A stretch of DNA of 64,000 nucleotides from assembly GCF_023283925.1 (NCBI RefSeq), contig NZ_JAKIKX010000007.1:62001-126000 (forward strand), given 5' to 3'. The notes under the pieces were generated by a model that worked only from the letters and a program-made list of their open reading frames with translations, was not told the DNA's origin and did no database searches. Origin of the DNA: Shewanella marisflavi. Lineage in GTDB: Bacteria; Pseudomonadota; Gammaproteobacteria; Enterobacterales; Shewanellaceae. Below, piece by piece: positions 8,378 to 17,029 of this stretch. The translations under genes and the position numbers were made by a program. Each line of letters opens with the position of its first letter. Position 1 is the stretch's first letter.

Positions 8378-9595
8378 ATGCCTGTATATCAGTACAAGGG
8401 TCGTGATGCGCAGGGCAAGGCGGTGACGGGGCGTGTCGATGCGACTAACCAGAGCGCCGCAGCCGATCAGCTGCTTTCTCGCGCCGTGATCCCTCTGGAA
8501 CTGGTGGAGGCTAAGGCCGCGCGGGAATTTCAGTTAGCTAGCCTGTTCAAGAGCAAGGTGGGCCTGGATGAGCTGCAAATTTTTACCCGGCAGATGTATT
8601 CGCTGACCCGCTCTGGCATTCCCATTCTGCGCGCTATCGCTGGCTTGTCGGAAAGCTCTCATTCTAAGAGGATGAAGGAGGCCCTGAATGATATTTCAGA
8701 TCAGCTTATCTCGGGGCGGCCGCTGTCGTCGGCGATGAACCATCATCCCGATGTGTTTGATGCCTTGTTTGTCTCCATGATCCACGTAGGTGAAAACACG
8801 GGTAAGTTGGAAGATGCCTTTATTCAGCTGTCGGGTTATATCGAGCGTGAGCAGGAGACCCGTCGGCGCATCAAGGCCGCGATGCGTTACCCCATTTTTG
8901 TACTGATCGCTGTGGCGCTGGCCATGGTGGTGCTCAATATCATGGTTATTCCTAAGTTTGCCGACCTGTTTGCCCGCTTCGGTGCCGATCTGCCCTGGGC
9001 CACCAAGCTGTTGATCGGTACCTCTAACTTCTTCGTCAACTACTGGTACCTGCTGCTTGCGATGCTGGTGGCGGGCTTCGTGGGGATCCGTTACTGGCAT
9101 AACACAGAGAAGGGCGAGAAGCAGTGGGACAGATGGAAGCTTAAGATCCCGGCGGTGGGCAGCATCATAGAGCGCTCGACCCTGTCGCGATATTGCCGCA
9201 GCTTCTCCATGATGCTGAGTGCGGGCGTGCCCATGACCCAGGCATTGAGCTTGGTGGCCGATGCCGTGGATAACGCCTATATGCATGATCGCATTGTGGC
9301 TATGCGTCGGGGGATAGAGTCCGGCGAGTCTATGCTGAGGGTGTCGAACCAGAGTCAGCTGTTCACCCCGTTGGTGCTGCAGATGGTGGCAGTTGGTGAA
9401 GAGACGGGCCAGATAGATCAACTGCTTAACGATGCTGCTGATTTTTACGAGGGTGAGGTCGATTATGACCTCAAGAACCTGACCGCCAAGCTCGAACCGA
9501 TTTTGATCGGTATCGTGGCGGTGATTGTCTTGATCCTGGCGCTGGGTATTTACCTGCCTATGTGGGACATGCTCAACGTTGTGAAAGGTGGTTAG
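8378..9595 (+). CDS. mshG: MSHA platform protein MshG (PilC/GspF family)
   Basis: This 405-residue polytopic inner-membrane protein contains two copies of the type II secretion F domain (about 70-190 and 270-395). The start MPVYQYKGRDAQGK is typical of GspF/PilC, as are the segments FTRQMYSLTRSGIPIL and VAVGEETGQ. Membrane segments lie at about 170-190, 220-242 and 375-395. The platform protein couples MshE to the insertion of pilins into the fibre. It follows mshE by two bases. Length and motifs are normal. Confidence 0.94.
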   Translation: MPVYQYKGRDAQGKAVTGRVDATNQSAAADQLLSRAVIPLELVEAKAAREFQLASLFKSKVGLDELQIFTRQMYSLTRSGIPILRAIAGLSESSHSKRMKEALNDISDQLISGRPLSSAMNHHPDVFDALFVSMIHVGENTGKLEDAFIQLSGYIEREQETRRRIKAAMRYPIFVLIAVALAMVVLNIMVIPKFADLFARFGADLPWATKLLIGTSNFFVNYWYLLLAMLVAGFVGIRYWHNTEKGEKQWDRWKLKIPAVGSIIERSTLSRYCRSFSMMLSAGVPMTQALSLVADAVDNAYMHDRIVAMRRGIESGESMLRVSNQSQLFTPLVLQMVAVGEETGQIDQLLNDAADFYEGEVDYDLKNLTAKLEPILIGIVAVIVLILALGIYLPMWDMLNVVKGG

Positions 9596-9635
9596 CCATG
9601 ATGGCCTTAAGCCTCTTATTTGCCGAGAATTGCTG

Positions 9636-10127
9636 ATGAAAAATCAACAGCGAGTCGATGGAGAGCTAATGCAGGCCTATGGCAAGGTAGTGGCAATCTT
9701 GGTGCTCTTGTTGATCTTAGGCGGGCTGGGTTATGGCTATTTCGCTAAGGTGGATCAGGTGTCATCTCAGGGGCTTAGGTTTGAGCATAATCGCTTGTTG
9801 AATGTGTTGGCTATGGTACGTTCTCAGTGGTTGGTGCAGGGACGCCCCAAAGAGATGCGTCTCGATTGGTCGACGGCTATCGATCTGGGAGACGGCCAAC
9901 AGCCATTGATTAAGATGAGCGACCAAGGTTGGCCAACCTTAAGCAAAGTGACTCAAGACGGGTGTAAAACACTCTGGTGGCAACTCCTGGGTGGAAGAAA
10001 CGAGTTGTCTAAAATTATTACCCAGGCGGATGAAGCCGGAGAGGTTTGTAGTTATATTGCTAATAATGGTGATCGATTGAGTTATCAGCTGCACTCCGGG
10101 CAAGTTATTTTTTTGACGGATCGTTGA
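9636..10127 (+). CDS. mshF: MSHA biogenesis protein MshF
   Basis: This 163-residue protein has one N-terminal membrane segment (about 18-36, VVAILVLLLILGGLGYGYF) and a small periplasmic domain with two cysteines that could form a disulfide. It sits between the platform gene and the first pilin, as MshF does in other MSHA clusters. Its function is not established; a minor structural or pseudopilin-like role is possible. The frame is open from a GTG at 9588 that overlaps mshG, but that would add a polar leader. The ATG at 9636 places the membrane segment normally and is preferred, although its Shine-Dalgarno is weak. Confidence 0.75.
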   Translation: MKNQQRVDGELMQAYGKVVAILVLLLILGGLGYGYFAKVDQVSSQGLRFEHNRLLNVLAMVRSQWLVQGRPKEMRLDWSTAIDLGDGQQPLIKMSDQGWPTLSKVTQDGCKTLWWQLLGGRNELSKIITQADEAGEVCSYIANNGDRLSYQLHSGQVIFLTDR

Positions 10128-10145
10128 ATTTAATCATGTCTAAGG

Positions 10146-10173
10146 TTTTATAGTTTGATGTAAATGCTAGAAT
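10146..10173 (+). promoter_or_regulatory. Candidate extended -10 promoter for mshB
   Basis: TTTTAT (10146-10151) and TAGAAT (10168-10173) are 16 bases apart, and TGC precedes the -10 element, giving an extended -10 (TGCTAGAAT). It lies in the 73-base gap between mshF and mshB, and the mshB ribosome site AAGGGAGA follows at about 10188-10195. This would let the pilin genes be transcribed apart from the assembly genes. Confidence 0.5.
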
Positions 10174-10200
10174 TATCAGGATTATCTAAGGGAGATTTTT

Positions 10201-10836
10201 ATGAACATGCGAGCCCGCAATAAGGCAGCCAATCAGAGTGGTTTCTCTCTGATCGAGCTAGTGATTGTGATAGTGATTCTGGGGATTTTAGCGGCAACGG
10301 CCATTCCACGTTTTTTGAATGTGACCGATGATGCCGAAGATGCTAGCGTAGATGGTGTTGCGGGCGGTTTGGCCACGGCGGTTAGCTTCGTGCGTTCGCA
10401 GTGGGAAGTCGATGGGCGTAACAATGCTAACGTGGTCTTGGATGGTACCCAGATCTCTCTCGATACCCGCTTTGGTTTTCCTACAGGGTCAACCTCAGGC
10501 AGTGGTATCGTTAGCGCTACAGGTATGACAGACGCCGCCTGCCAGGAGGTTTTCCAGAATATTTTGCAGGGCGCACCGCGTAATGTGTTGTTCAATCAAG
10601 ATGCCCGTAATCAGCGCTTTACCGCACGGGTATTAGATGGTGCTGGTGGCAATGGCGTGGCGATCGATGGTACCCAGGTGACCAACTTAGACCTCTGTGT
10701 TTATCATCAGGTGACTTCCCTGGTGTTAAATACCACTACAGGTGTGCCCACACCCGCGCCGGATCTCGATACGGCCAATGCCAAAGGGATCCTTTATAAC
10801 CCAGGTACCGGCCAGGTGTTGAGTTTTACGAATTAA
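10201..10836 (+). CDS. mshB: MSHA minor pilin MshB
   Basis: This 211-residue type IV prepilin has a 14-residue basic leader ending in Gly, then FSLIELVIVIVILGILAATA, the class III prepilin signal with Glu at mature position 5. The mature protein has an N-terminal helix and a C-terminal globular domain with two Cys (about 117 and 176) that could close a disulfide loop. It is preceded by a good ribosome site (AAGGGAGA) and its own candidate promoter. MshB is considered a minor pilin of the MSHA fibre. It is longer and more diverged than the two MshA-type pilins downstream. Confidence 0.88.
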   Translation: MNMRARNKAANQSGFSLIELVIVIVILGILAATAIPRFLNVTDDAEDASVDGVAGGLATAVSFVRSQWEVDGRNNANVVLDGTQISLDTRFGFPTGSTSGSGIVSATGMTDAACQEVFQNILQGAPRNVLFNQDARNQRFTARVLDGAGGNGVAIDGTQVTNLDLCVYHQVTSLVLNTTTGVPTPAPDLDTANAKGILYNPGTGQVLSFTN

Positions 10837-10901
10837 TTTTGAGCTTTGCCCCGGGTGAGGCTAACAACATTTAATGCAAGAGCGCATAACAAGGAAAAGC
10901 A

Positions 10902-11420
10902 ATGAAGAAGCAAAAAGGCTTTACACTGATCGAGTTAGTGGTCGTGATCATCATCTTAGGGATTCTGGCCGTGACCGCAGCGCCTAAGTTTATTAACTTA
11001 CAGAGTGATGCGCGTGCATCTACATTGGAAGGTTTGAAAGCATCATTACAAGGTGCGAATACCTTAGTTTACTCCAAAGCAGCTATCCAAGGGCAGGAGT
11101 CAAAGTTGGCTGGAACTGTCATTTTAGATGATAAAGGTGATAGTGATGCGAGTAACGATATAACAATCAATTCAGTGTATGGTTATCTAAAGCAAGCATC
11201 TGCAGATTTGGTTTTGGCCTTAGATATAGATACGACTTCTACTCAGCCCGAATGGACGATAGTTGATACACCTTCAGTTACAACGACTTTAGCTGACGCA
11301 ATTATTATTCATCCAGGTGATAAAGCACCATCAGATACGTCTAAATGTTGGGTCGAGTACAAAGAGTCCGCATCTAATGGTGCGCTTCCACAATATAAAG
11401 TTGAAAAATCAGGTTGTTAA
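10902..11420 (+). CDS. mshA: MSHA major pilin MshA, copy 1
   Basis: This is a 172-residue prepilin with a short leader MKKQKG and mature start [20 protein letters not shown]. The following [11 protein letters not shown] is the MshA signature. Two Cys near the C terminus (WV preceded by Cys, and a final GC) form the expected disulfide loop. The globular domain is Asp/Ser/Thr rich. AAGGAAAAGCA precedes the ATG. A second MshA-like gene follows after seven bases. The base composition is clearly more AT-rich than in the assembly genes, as is common for variable surface antigens. Which of the two copies is the main fibre subunit cannot be told from sequence. Confidence 0.92.
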   Translation: MKKQKGFTLIELVVVIIILGILAVTAAPKFINLQSDARASTLEGLKASLQGANTLVYSKAAIQGQESKLAGTVILDDKGDSDASNDITINSVYGYLKQASADLVLALDIDTTSTQPEWTIVDTPSVTTTLADAIIIHPGDKAPSDTSKCWVEYKESASNGALPQYKVEKSGC

Positions 11421-11427
11421 TTAGGGT

Positions 11428-11955
11428 ATGGCGAAAATGAATAATCAAAAAGGTTTTACACTAATCGAGTTAGTTGTAGTTATCATTATCTTAGGCATTT
11501 TGGCTGTTACAGCCGCACCTAAGTTTATTAATCTTCAAAGTGATGCTCGTAAATCAACCGTCTCTGGATTGGAAGCCGCTATAAAAGGCGCCGATAGCCT
11601 AGTGCAATCTAAATCATTGATTGCCGGTAACGAAACTCAAGCAAGTACAGCGACTCCTGCTCCGACTGTAACGGTAGATGCTGCTGGTACAACAGTGGCA
11701 TTGAATTATGGTCATGCCAAGGCTGTTTGGGCGGGTAGCTTGGCAAATGCCTTAGACATTAATGCATCGGAATCTGATAACAGTACAGAATGGTTATATG
11801 TTGAAGATTCGGCTACGAATAGCATTTACTTCTATCCACAGGGTCAGGCTAGTCCTAAAGCTCAGCAAAATCCTGGCACCTGTTATGTGCAATACGTAAA
11901 CGGATTAACCGCTTATGGAGCGATTACTGTCAATACCGTGGTTACTGGCTGTTAA
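11428..11955 (+). CDS. MSHA major pilin paralogue, copy 2
   Basis: This is a 175-residue type IV prepilin. The leader ends NNQKG and the mature start [20 protein letters not shown] and [11 protein letters not shown] match copy 1 at the protein level, but many codons differ, so the duplication is not recent. The C-terminal domain has diverged and keeps two Cys (CYVQY and the terminal GC). The start could be ATG 11428 or ATG 11437; the latter gives the usual six-residue leader. A strong hairpin terminator follows at 11971-11996, so both pilins probably share a transcript ending there. Confidence 0.88.
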   Translation: MAKMNNQKGFTLIELVVVIIILGILAVTAAPKFINLQSDARKSTVSGLEAAIKGADSLVQSKSLIAGNETQASTATPAPTVTVDAAGTTVALNYGHAKAVWAGSLANALDINASESDNSTEWLYVEDSATNSIYFYPQGQASPKAQQNPGTCYVQYVNGLTAYGAITVNTVVTGC

Positions 11956-11970
11956 GCCTGTCTCATTTCC

Positions 11971-11996
11971 AAAGGCCTGCAATGCAGGCCTTTTTT
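11971..11996 (+). terminator. Intrinsic terminator after the tandem pilins
   Basis: Perfect 11-bp arms (AAAGGCCTGCA at 11971-11981, complement at 11983-11993) with one central base, followed by a run of T to 11996. It lies 15 bases after the stop of the second pilin and separates the major pilin unit from mshC. Confidence 0.9.
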
Positions 11997-12028
11997 GTCT
12001 TAGGCCAAGAGACTAATTACTGAAATAG

Positions 12029-12045
12029 ATGGCAATATTTGCCAT
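12029..12045. promoter_or_regulatory. Palindrome upstream of mshC
   Basis: A perfect dyad ATGGCAA-TAT-TTGCCAT lies between the pilin terminator and mshC. TTGCCA in its right half could serve as a -35 element with TAGAAA at 12060-12065, though at a short 15-base spacing. It could be an operator for the mshC-mshQ unit; no known regulator can be named. Confidence 0.35.
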
Positions 12046-12101
12046 ACTCTGTAGGTTATTAGAAAGTTTAACGCTATCAGCGTGTTGCGGCTGGGGTGTC
12101 G

Positions 12102-12551
12102 ATGAATAAACAACAAGGTTTTACCCTTGTGGAGCTGGTTACAACCATCATCTTGATTGCCATTTTATCTGTGGTGGTCTTGCCGCGCTTCTTTACCGCC
12201 TCGAGTTACAGTGCCTATACCCTGAGAGATGAACTGATTAGTGAGTTGAGAAGGGTGCAGCTGATGGCGCTTAATAATCTGGATCGTTGCTACAAGGTGA
12301 GCGTGACAGAAGCGGCCTATCGGGCCGACACCTACGGCGCCGACTGCAGCAGCCTGTTGGTCACAGGAACGCCTCAGTCACTGCCCCGTCAGACCAGCTT
12401 AAGCTTAGGTGGGCTGAACAGTTTTACCCTGCAGTTCGATCGCGATGGTAGGGTGGCGGGGAGCTGCACGGCCGGTTGCAATATAAAGGTGGCCGCCGAT
12501 GACACCTTAGATCTCATCATAGAGAGTCAGGGGTATATTCATGGACGCTAG
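12102..12551 (+). CDS. mshC: MSHA minor pilin MshC
   Basis: This is a 149-residue prepilin: leader MNKQQG, then FTLVELVTTIILIAILSVVV with Glu5. The globular domain is short and carries several Cys (including DRC, DCSS, SCTAGC). Minor pilins of this kind prime pilus assembly and may sit at the tip. The ATG at 12102 gives the standard six-residue leader; a GTG at 12096 in the same frame is less likely. The 3' end overlaps mshD by 11 bases, starting the overlapping mshC-D-O-P-Q series. Confidence 0.87.
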   Translation: MNKQQGFTLVELVTTIILIAILSVVVLPRFFTASSYSAYTLRDELISELRRVQLMALNNLDRCYKVSVTEAAYRADTYGADCSSLLVTGTPQSLPRQTSLSLGGLNSFTLQFDRDGRVAGSCTAGCNIKVAADDTLDLIIESQGYIHGR

Positions 12552-13092
12552 CAGATTAAAGGCATCTCGGCGCGCTTCAGGCTTTACTTTGGTTGAGCTG
12601 GTCGTGGGTATGATAGTGCTGGGGATCGCCCTGACCATGTTGACGACTTTGTTGTTTCCCCAAGCGGATCGCGCCGCCGAGACGCTGCACAGGGTGCGCT
12701 CTGCCGAGCTGGCTCACTCGCTGCTTAATGAGATTTGGGGTAAGCGTTATGATCAAAATGCTAACCCCAATGGCGGTGTGCCTGCCTGTGGTGCGGCGGC
12801 GCGGCCAGACCTAGGTTTGCCTGCTGGACTTCCCTGTACCGACGAGGCCAACTTTGGCCCGGGCGGCCTCGCACGTAACGCCTATCGCGATGTGGATGAC
12901 TATCATGGCCTGACTCAGGCCAGCAAGATGCTCAACTCGGATCGCACCTATGCCCAGGAGTACCTCAACTACCAATTGTCGGTCAGCGTCAGCTATTCCG
13001 ATAGCGATAAGAGCAGCAAGCTGGTGGCGATCAATGTGACCACCCCAAGTGGTGAGGTGATCACCTACCATGCCCTGCGGAGTAACTATTGA
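12541..13092 (+). CDS. mshD: MSHA minor pilin MshD
   Basis: This is a 183-residue prepilin with a 14-residue basic leader ending in Gly and the mature start FTLVELVVGMIVLGIALTML. The C-terminal domain has two Cys (PACG and LPCT) in its first half. MshD is one of the accessory pilins of the MSHA fibre. The start lies inside the end of mshC and the stop overlaps the mshO start (TGATG), so translation is likely coupled. The length is usual for the family. Confidence 0.87.
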   Translation: MDASRLKASRRASGFTLVELVVGMIVLGIALTMLTTLLFPQADRAAETLHRVRSAELAHSLLNEIWGKRYDQNANPNGGVPACGAAARPDLGLPAGLPCTDEANFGPGGLARNAYRDVDDYHGLTQASKMLNSDRTYAQEYLNYQLSVSVSYSDSDKSSKLVAINVTTPSGEVITYHALRSNY

Positions 13093-13907
13093 TGCGCCAG
13101 TCACCGCAGATGAGCAGACAAGGTAATAGGGGCTTTACTCTGGTAGAGATGGTAACCGTTATCATCATTCTCGGTATCTTAGTCGTCGGGGTGAGTAGCT
13201 TCGTTATCTTGGGAACCCGTATTTTCGTTGAATCCAGCTCTGTGGATCAGGTGCTCAGTCAGAGCCGATTTGTGATTGAGCGGATGACGCGGGAGCTGCG
13301 TAATGCTTTGCCAAACAGCATTCGGGTGGCCAGCTCAAGCGATGCACAATGCATAGAGTTTATGCCCATTACCGCGAGCGCCAGCTATATTAGCCTGCCA
13401 ATTGCACCAGAGAATGCAGCACGCAGCGGCAGTGTGATGCTCCCAGCGCAGGGCATTAACCTGGCCCACAAGATAGTGGTCTATCCGCTATCGCCAGGGC
13501 AGATCTATCAAGACACGCCTTCGACGACTCAAGGGCGCATCTTCAATGTTAAACAGTTGATCGGCAATCAACTTGAGTTTGATAATCCGCTACGTTTCGA
13601 TGAGGCCTCGCCCCAGCGGCGTTACTTTATGGTCAATGGTGCCGTGAGTTACTGCTTCTTAGGCAGCGGTGATATCAGGCGCTACGACGGCTATGGGATT
13701 CAGACCAGCCAGCCGACACCCGTGCAGATGGGGACGGGCGCCCTGATGGGCCAGCATGTGGTTAACAATCTGAGCAGTGAGGCGCCGATCCATTACACGC
13801 CGGGCACCTTGACTAATAATGCCGTGGTACAGTTGTCGCCCCGTTTTGAAGTGAATGGCCAGACCTTTCAATATCAACATCAGGTACAGGTGATCAATGT
13901 TCCTTAA
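13092..13907 (+). CDS. mshO: MSHA minor pilin MshO
   Basis: This 271-residue prepilin resembles PilW/GspJ-type minor pilins. A basic leader ends in NRG, followed by [20 protein letters not shown] with Glu5. The long globular domain contains two Cys (QCIEF and SYCFLG). The ATG at 13092 overlaps the mshD stop; a TTG at 13089 would add one residue only. It overlaps mshP by 11 bases. MshO is a larger accessory pilin, probably near the fibre tip with MshC, MshD, MshP and MshQ. Confidence 0.87.
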   Translation: MRQSPQMSRQGNRGFTLVEMVTVIIILGILVVGVSSFVILGTRIFVESSSVDQVLSQSRFVIERMTRELRNALPNSIRVASSSDAQCIEFMPITASASYISLPIAPENAARSGSVMLPAQGINLAHKIVVYPLSPGQIYQDTPSTTQGRIFNVKQLIGNQLEFDNPLRFDEASPQRRYFMVNGAVSYCFLGSGDIRRYDGYGIQTSQPTPVQMGTGALMGQHVVNNLSSEAPIHYTPGTLTNNAVVQLSPRFEVNGQTFQYQHQVQVINVP

Positions 13908-14334
13908 TCGAGCCAGGCAGCAAGGCAGCGCCCTAGTGATAGGTATCTTCATCATTACCGTGATGTTTTTAATGGCGGCGGCACTCGTCAATATCGTCAG
14001 TGATGCCGATGAGGGGGTGAATCTGGAGGTTCTGGCGACCCGCGCCTTTGCCGCAGCCAATAGCGGCGCCGATGCCGCCCTTGCGCAACTATTTCCCTTA
14101 AGCGGCGCCGTGGTGGGGTGCGCTAGTGTGTCATCGAGCTGGACGCCGCCCGATGTCGTGGGTTTTCATGGCTGCAGCGTGGCGTTAACTTGTAGTCAGA
14201 CTTCTGTCGGGGCGGGGAGCGACATGGTAACCCAGTATCTTATCGGCAGTGAGGCGACCTGCGCCGTGGGCAACTGCGACGGCGATGCCTGTCTGCGTGT
14301 CAATCGCAAGGTGGAGGTCGAAGCCCGTGAATAG
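13897..14334 (+). CDS. mshP: MSHA biogenesis protein MshP (PilX-like)
   Basis: This 145-residue protein has an N-terminal RQQGSALVIGIFIITVMFLM segment. It resembles PilX-type pilins, in which the prepilin peptidase Gly is followed by SALV and the usual Glu5 is absent. The rest is a small Cys-rich domain. PilX-like minor pilins help form the priming complex. The gene overlaps mshO by 11 bases and mshQ by 8 bases. Its role here is inferred from position and from the N-terminal pattern. Confidence 0.82.
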   Translation: MFLNRARQQGSALVIGIFIITVMFLMAAALVNIVSDADEGVNLEVLATRAFAAANSGADAALAQLFPLSGAVVGCASVSSSWTPPDVVGFHGCSVALTCSQTSVGAGSDMVTQYLIGSEATCAVGNCDGDACLRVNRKVEVEARE

Positions 14335-17029
14335 AACGCTTCTATCCCTGCTCGCTGGCCTGCTCTATCTGCTCTTCTCCACAGCCGTTTTCGCTGTACC
14401 TCAGTGTGACGAGATTTTTACCGACCCACCAACGGGCAACCATAATCCTGGTTTGGTGCCTCCCGAAGATATTGGACCTCGGCTAGGCAATCTCACCTGT
14501 ACCAAGTGGGGATGTAATTGGCCCAATTCGGAGTTCTCACCTGGGGACTATGACTTTGCTACTGGTGATTTTCAAAATAAATCCTATATGAGCACCACGG
14601 GGAAAACGGCTCGCCTCTACTTCGATAACCTGTCGATGAATAATGCCAGCATCAATGCATCTGGCAATACCGAAAACTTGATCATCTATGTCAGGGGCGA
14701 TCTCTCTGTCGCCGGGCAGAACTATATCAACGGCATCCTCTATGTTGCCGGCACTGTGACCTTTACCGGCAATGCCTGGATAGATGGCGCCATCGCATCC
14801 GGGGGGAGTCTGAGCTTTGGCGGCAATGGCGGTGCGGATGTCGATCTCGATGTGGTGGATGATGCCGATTTCGACGGCATGTGCGACAAGGGCGGTGTAA
14901 GTGTCGATCATTACCGATTGGAATTTACCTCTGATGCACTGAGCTGCGTGGCCAAAGATATCCTGCTGCGTGCCTGTGTTAACGATGACTGCTCCACTCA
15001 GGCAACTATCTCTTCCAGCGTCCAGCTGACTAAGAATGGTGTGAAATATGCGGATGTTGGTTTTATCGGTTCGACTCAGACCCAAGTGTCGCACCCTGAT
15101 GGCGGCAGTGTGCTTCTTGGGCTTGGCACCACGGTGCCCTCCGCGTCCTATCGTTGTTATATCGACGGCAGTTTGGTGGCTAATTCTCAGTGTTTGCTTA
15201 ACTTTGAAGACACGGGGTTCTATTTCGATGTGCCCGACAGCACAGCCTGTAAGACGGGTAGCAGTTTTAACCTATTCGCGGTGACCAAAGATACCCAGAC
15301 GCAGCAATGTAAGCCCCTGTTTGCTAATCAGACTAAGACTGTCAACTTCGGCTTCGATTATCTGCGCCCGGCCGTGGTCAACAACCCAGCTCAGCTTACC
15401 CTGAATAGCCTGTTAACCCCGGCGGATACGGTAGCGATTGATGGTGGCGGCGCTCAGGCAATGCAGGTGCACTTCAACAGTGAAGGGGTGGCGAGCCTGT
15501 CGGCCAATTATCCCGAGGCGGGCGTGGTGAAGCTTAGCGCCGAACATCGCCACACGGTTTCGCAGCCTACGGGCGGCACAGAGACCCTGATTCTCACCCA
15601 CAGCGACAGCTTTACCTCGGCGCCCGCGGGATTTCATTTTGCCAATGTCAGTGCCAATGGGCGCTGTGATGCCAGCGATCCCTATGACGCAGGCTGTAAG
15701 GTACTGGCCGCGGCGGGTAAGCCCTTTAGCATGCAGGTGACCGCCGCCTGTTGGCAGAGCGATGATGACAAAGACTTCACTAACAACAGCGCGCTGCAAA
15801 ATTTCGAACATGGCGGCCTGTCTGTGGTGTCACAGGTAGTGCAGCCTGATGCCGGGGTCAATGGCGTGTTAGGCCGTGATAGTTTGGCTTTTTCGCTATC
15901 ACCTGGTGCCTCGGCGCAGATCATCGATGATCAAAGCTGGAGTGAGGTAGGTACCATGCAGGTGGCGCTTGGCGCGGATGTCAGTTACGAGGGAGTAACC
16001 ATTTCTGCCAGCCACTCCAGCAGCGAGGTGTTTGGCCGCTTCACACCTGCTTATTTGGATGTGACGGCTAATAGCCCTGAGGCACTAACAAGTTGCGGCG
16101 CCTTCACCTATCTGGATCAGCCCTTTGGTTTTACCACAGGTCTGGAGCCGCGTATTCAGGTGGCCGGTTTTAATGCCGAGGATAAGGTGACCACCAACTA
16201 TCAGATAGCTGATTGGTGGCGCTATAAGCACAGAGATGAGGTAGAGCGCAATCAGTGGGCTGAGCGCAGTTATCAAGACAGCACAGGGCTGGCGGTGATA
16301 GCCGATAGTCAGGTGCCTGCACTCTCGGGTCAGGTCAATTACCTTAGCTCCCCCAACATCGCCGAGTTGATCGGTGCCGAGCCCAGTTATCAGCGTACCC
16401 AAACGCCACTGGCGCCTTTCGATGCCAAGTTTGATCTGGTTTTGTCTGTGCTGGATGTCAGCGATGAAGATGGTATCTGTTATCGCGACAGCGCCACGGC
16501 TGCTTGTCGCGGATTTACCTTTAGCGATATTGCCGACGGCAAGGCCTTTGAACTTCGCTATGGACGCCTGGTGCTGGAAAACGGCTATGGCCCTCAGTCG
16601 GAGAGTCTACGTCTGCCGCTACGCAGCGAATATGTTTCAAGCGTGACCGCTGGTGTGCCCACCTGGACATTAAACGGCGACGACAGCTGCTCTGTGTTTA
16701 ATACCCAGACCTCCTTAGATGCTGGCGAGAGTGCAACGACCGGCCTGTACCGCACACTACCCACGGATTTTCCCGATCTGCAGGCCTATAGCAACGCCGC
16801 TTTGTCACTGCGCAGTGGCGTTTTAGTCAACGGCGTCGCTAATCTTTATTTTTCGATCCCAAACCAGGCGGGTGAGGTGCCGCTTAAACTGCATGTTTCG
16901 CCATGGCTCAAGGGATATTGGAATTATCCGGGAGACGCCGCGAATACCCTGTTTGATCCTAGAGCAAATGCTTATTTTGGTACCTATCGTGGGCACGATA
17001 AGATTATCTTTTGGCGTGAAGTGAAATAG
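14327..17029 (+). CDS. mshQ: MSHA-associated large adhesin-like protein MshQ
   Basis: This 900-residue secreted protein is the last gene of the MSHA cluster. From GTG 14327 it has a signal peptide (LLSLLAGLLYLLFSTAVFA). A Cys-containing N-terminal part follows, then a beta-solenoid-like stretch rich in short Gly/Asn/Ala turns (about 95-175), and then a long beta-rich region of the DUF6701 type. The frame extends upstream to an ATG at 14249 inside mshP, but that leader is an out-of-frame reading of mshP, and GTG 14327 has GGAGG upstream. It overlaps mshP by eight bases. It is probably a pilus-tip or surface component; binding activity is unknown. Confidence 0.82.
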   Translation: MNRTLLSLLAGLLYLLFSTAVFAVPQCDEIFTDPPTGNHNPGLVPPEDIGPRLGNLTCTKWGCNWPNSEFSPGDYDFATGDFQNKSYMSTTGKTARLYFDNLSMNNASINASGNTENLIIYVRGDLSVAGQNYINGILYVAGTVTFTGNAWIDGAIASGGSLSFGGNGGADVDLDVVDDADFDGMCDKGGVSVDHYRLEFTSDALSCVAKDILLRACVNDDCSTQATISSSVQLTKNGVKYADVGFIGSTQTQVSHPDGGSVLLGLGTTVPSASYRCYIDGSLVANSQCLLNFEDTGFYFDVPDSTACKTGSSFNLFAVTKDTQTQQCKPLFANQTKTVNFGFDYLRPAVVNNPAQLTLNSLLTPADTVAIDGGGAQAMQVHFNSEGVASLSANYPEAGVVKLSAEHRHTVSQPTGGTETLILTHSDSFTSAPAGFHFANVSANGRCDASDPYDAGCKVLAAAGKPFSMQVTAACWQSDDDKDFTNNSALQNFEHGGLSVVSQVVQPDAGVNGVLGRDSLAFSLSPGASAQIIDDQSWSEVGTMQVALGADVSYEGVTISASHSSSEVFGRFTPAYLDVTANSPEALTSCGAFTYLDQPFGFTTGLEPRIQVAGFNAEDKVTTNYQIADWWRYKHRDEVERNQWAERSYQDSTGLAVIADSQVPALSGQVNYLSSPNIAELIGAEPSYQRTQTPLAPFDAKFDLVLSVLDVSDEDGICYRDSATAACRGFTFSDIADGKAFELRYGRLVLENGYGPQSESLRLPLRSEYVSSVTAGVPTWTLNGDDSCSVFNTQTSLDAGESATTGLYRTLPTDFPDLQAYSNAALSLRSGVLVNGVANLYFSIPNQAGEVPLKLHVSPWLKGYWNYPGDAANTLFDPRANAYFGTYRGHDKIIFWREVK

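Noticed and set aside
8696..9421. 241-codon minus-strand frame inside mshG
   Set aside because: His- and Gln-rich composition typical of antisense frames opposite membrane-protein codons; no ribosome site and no domain.
12030..12044. Possible sigma-54 promoter TGGCA...TTGC before mshC
   Set aside because: The GG to GC spacing is two bases too short for sigma-54; the similarity comes from the dyad.
14249..14326. Upstream ATG extension of mshQ
   Set aside because: The extra residues are an out-of-frame reading of mshP and would hide the signal peptide; GTG 14327 with GGAGG upstream fits better.
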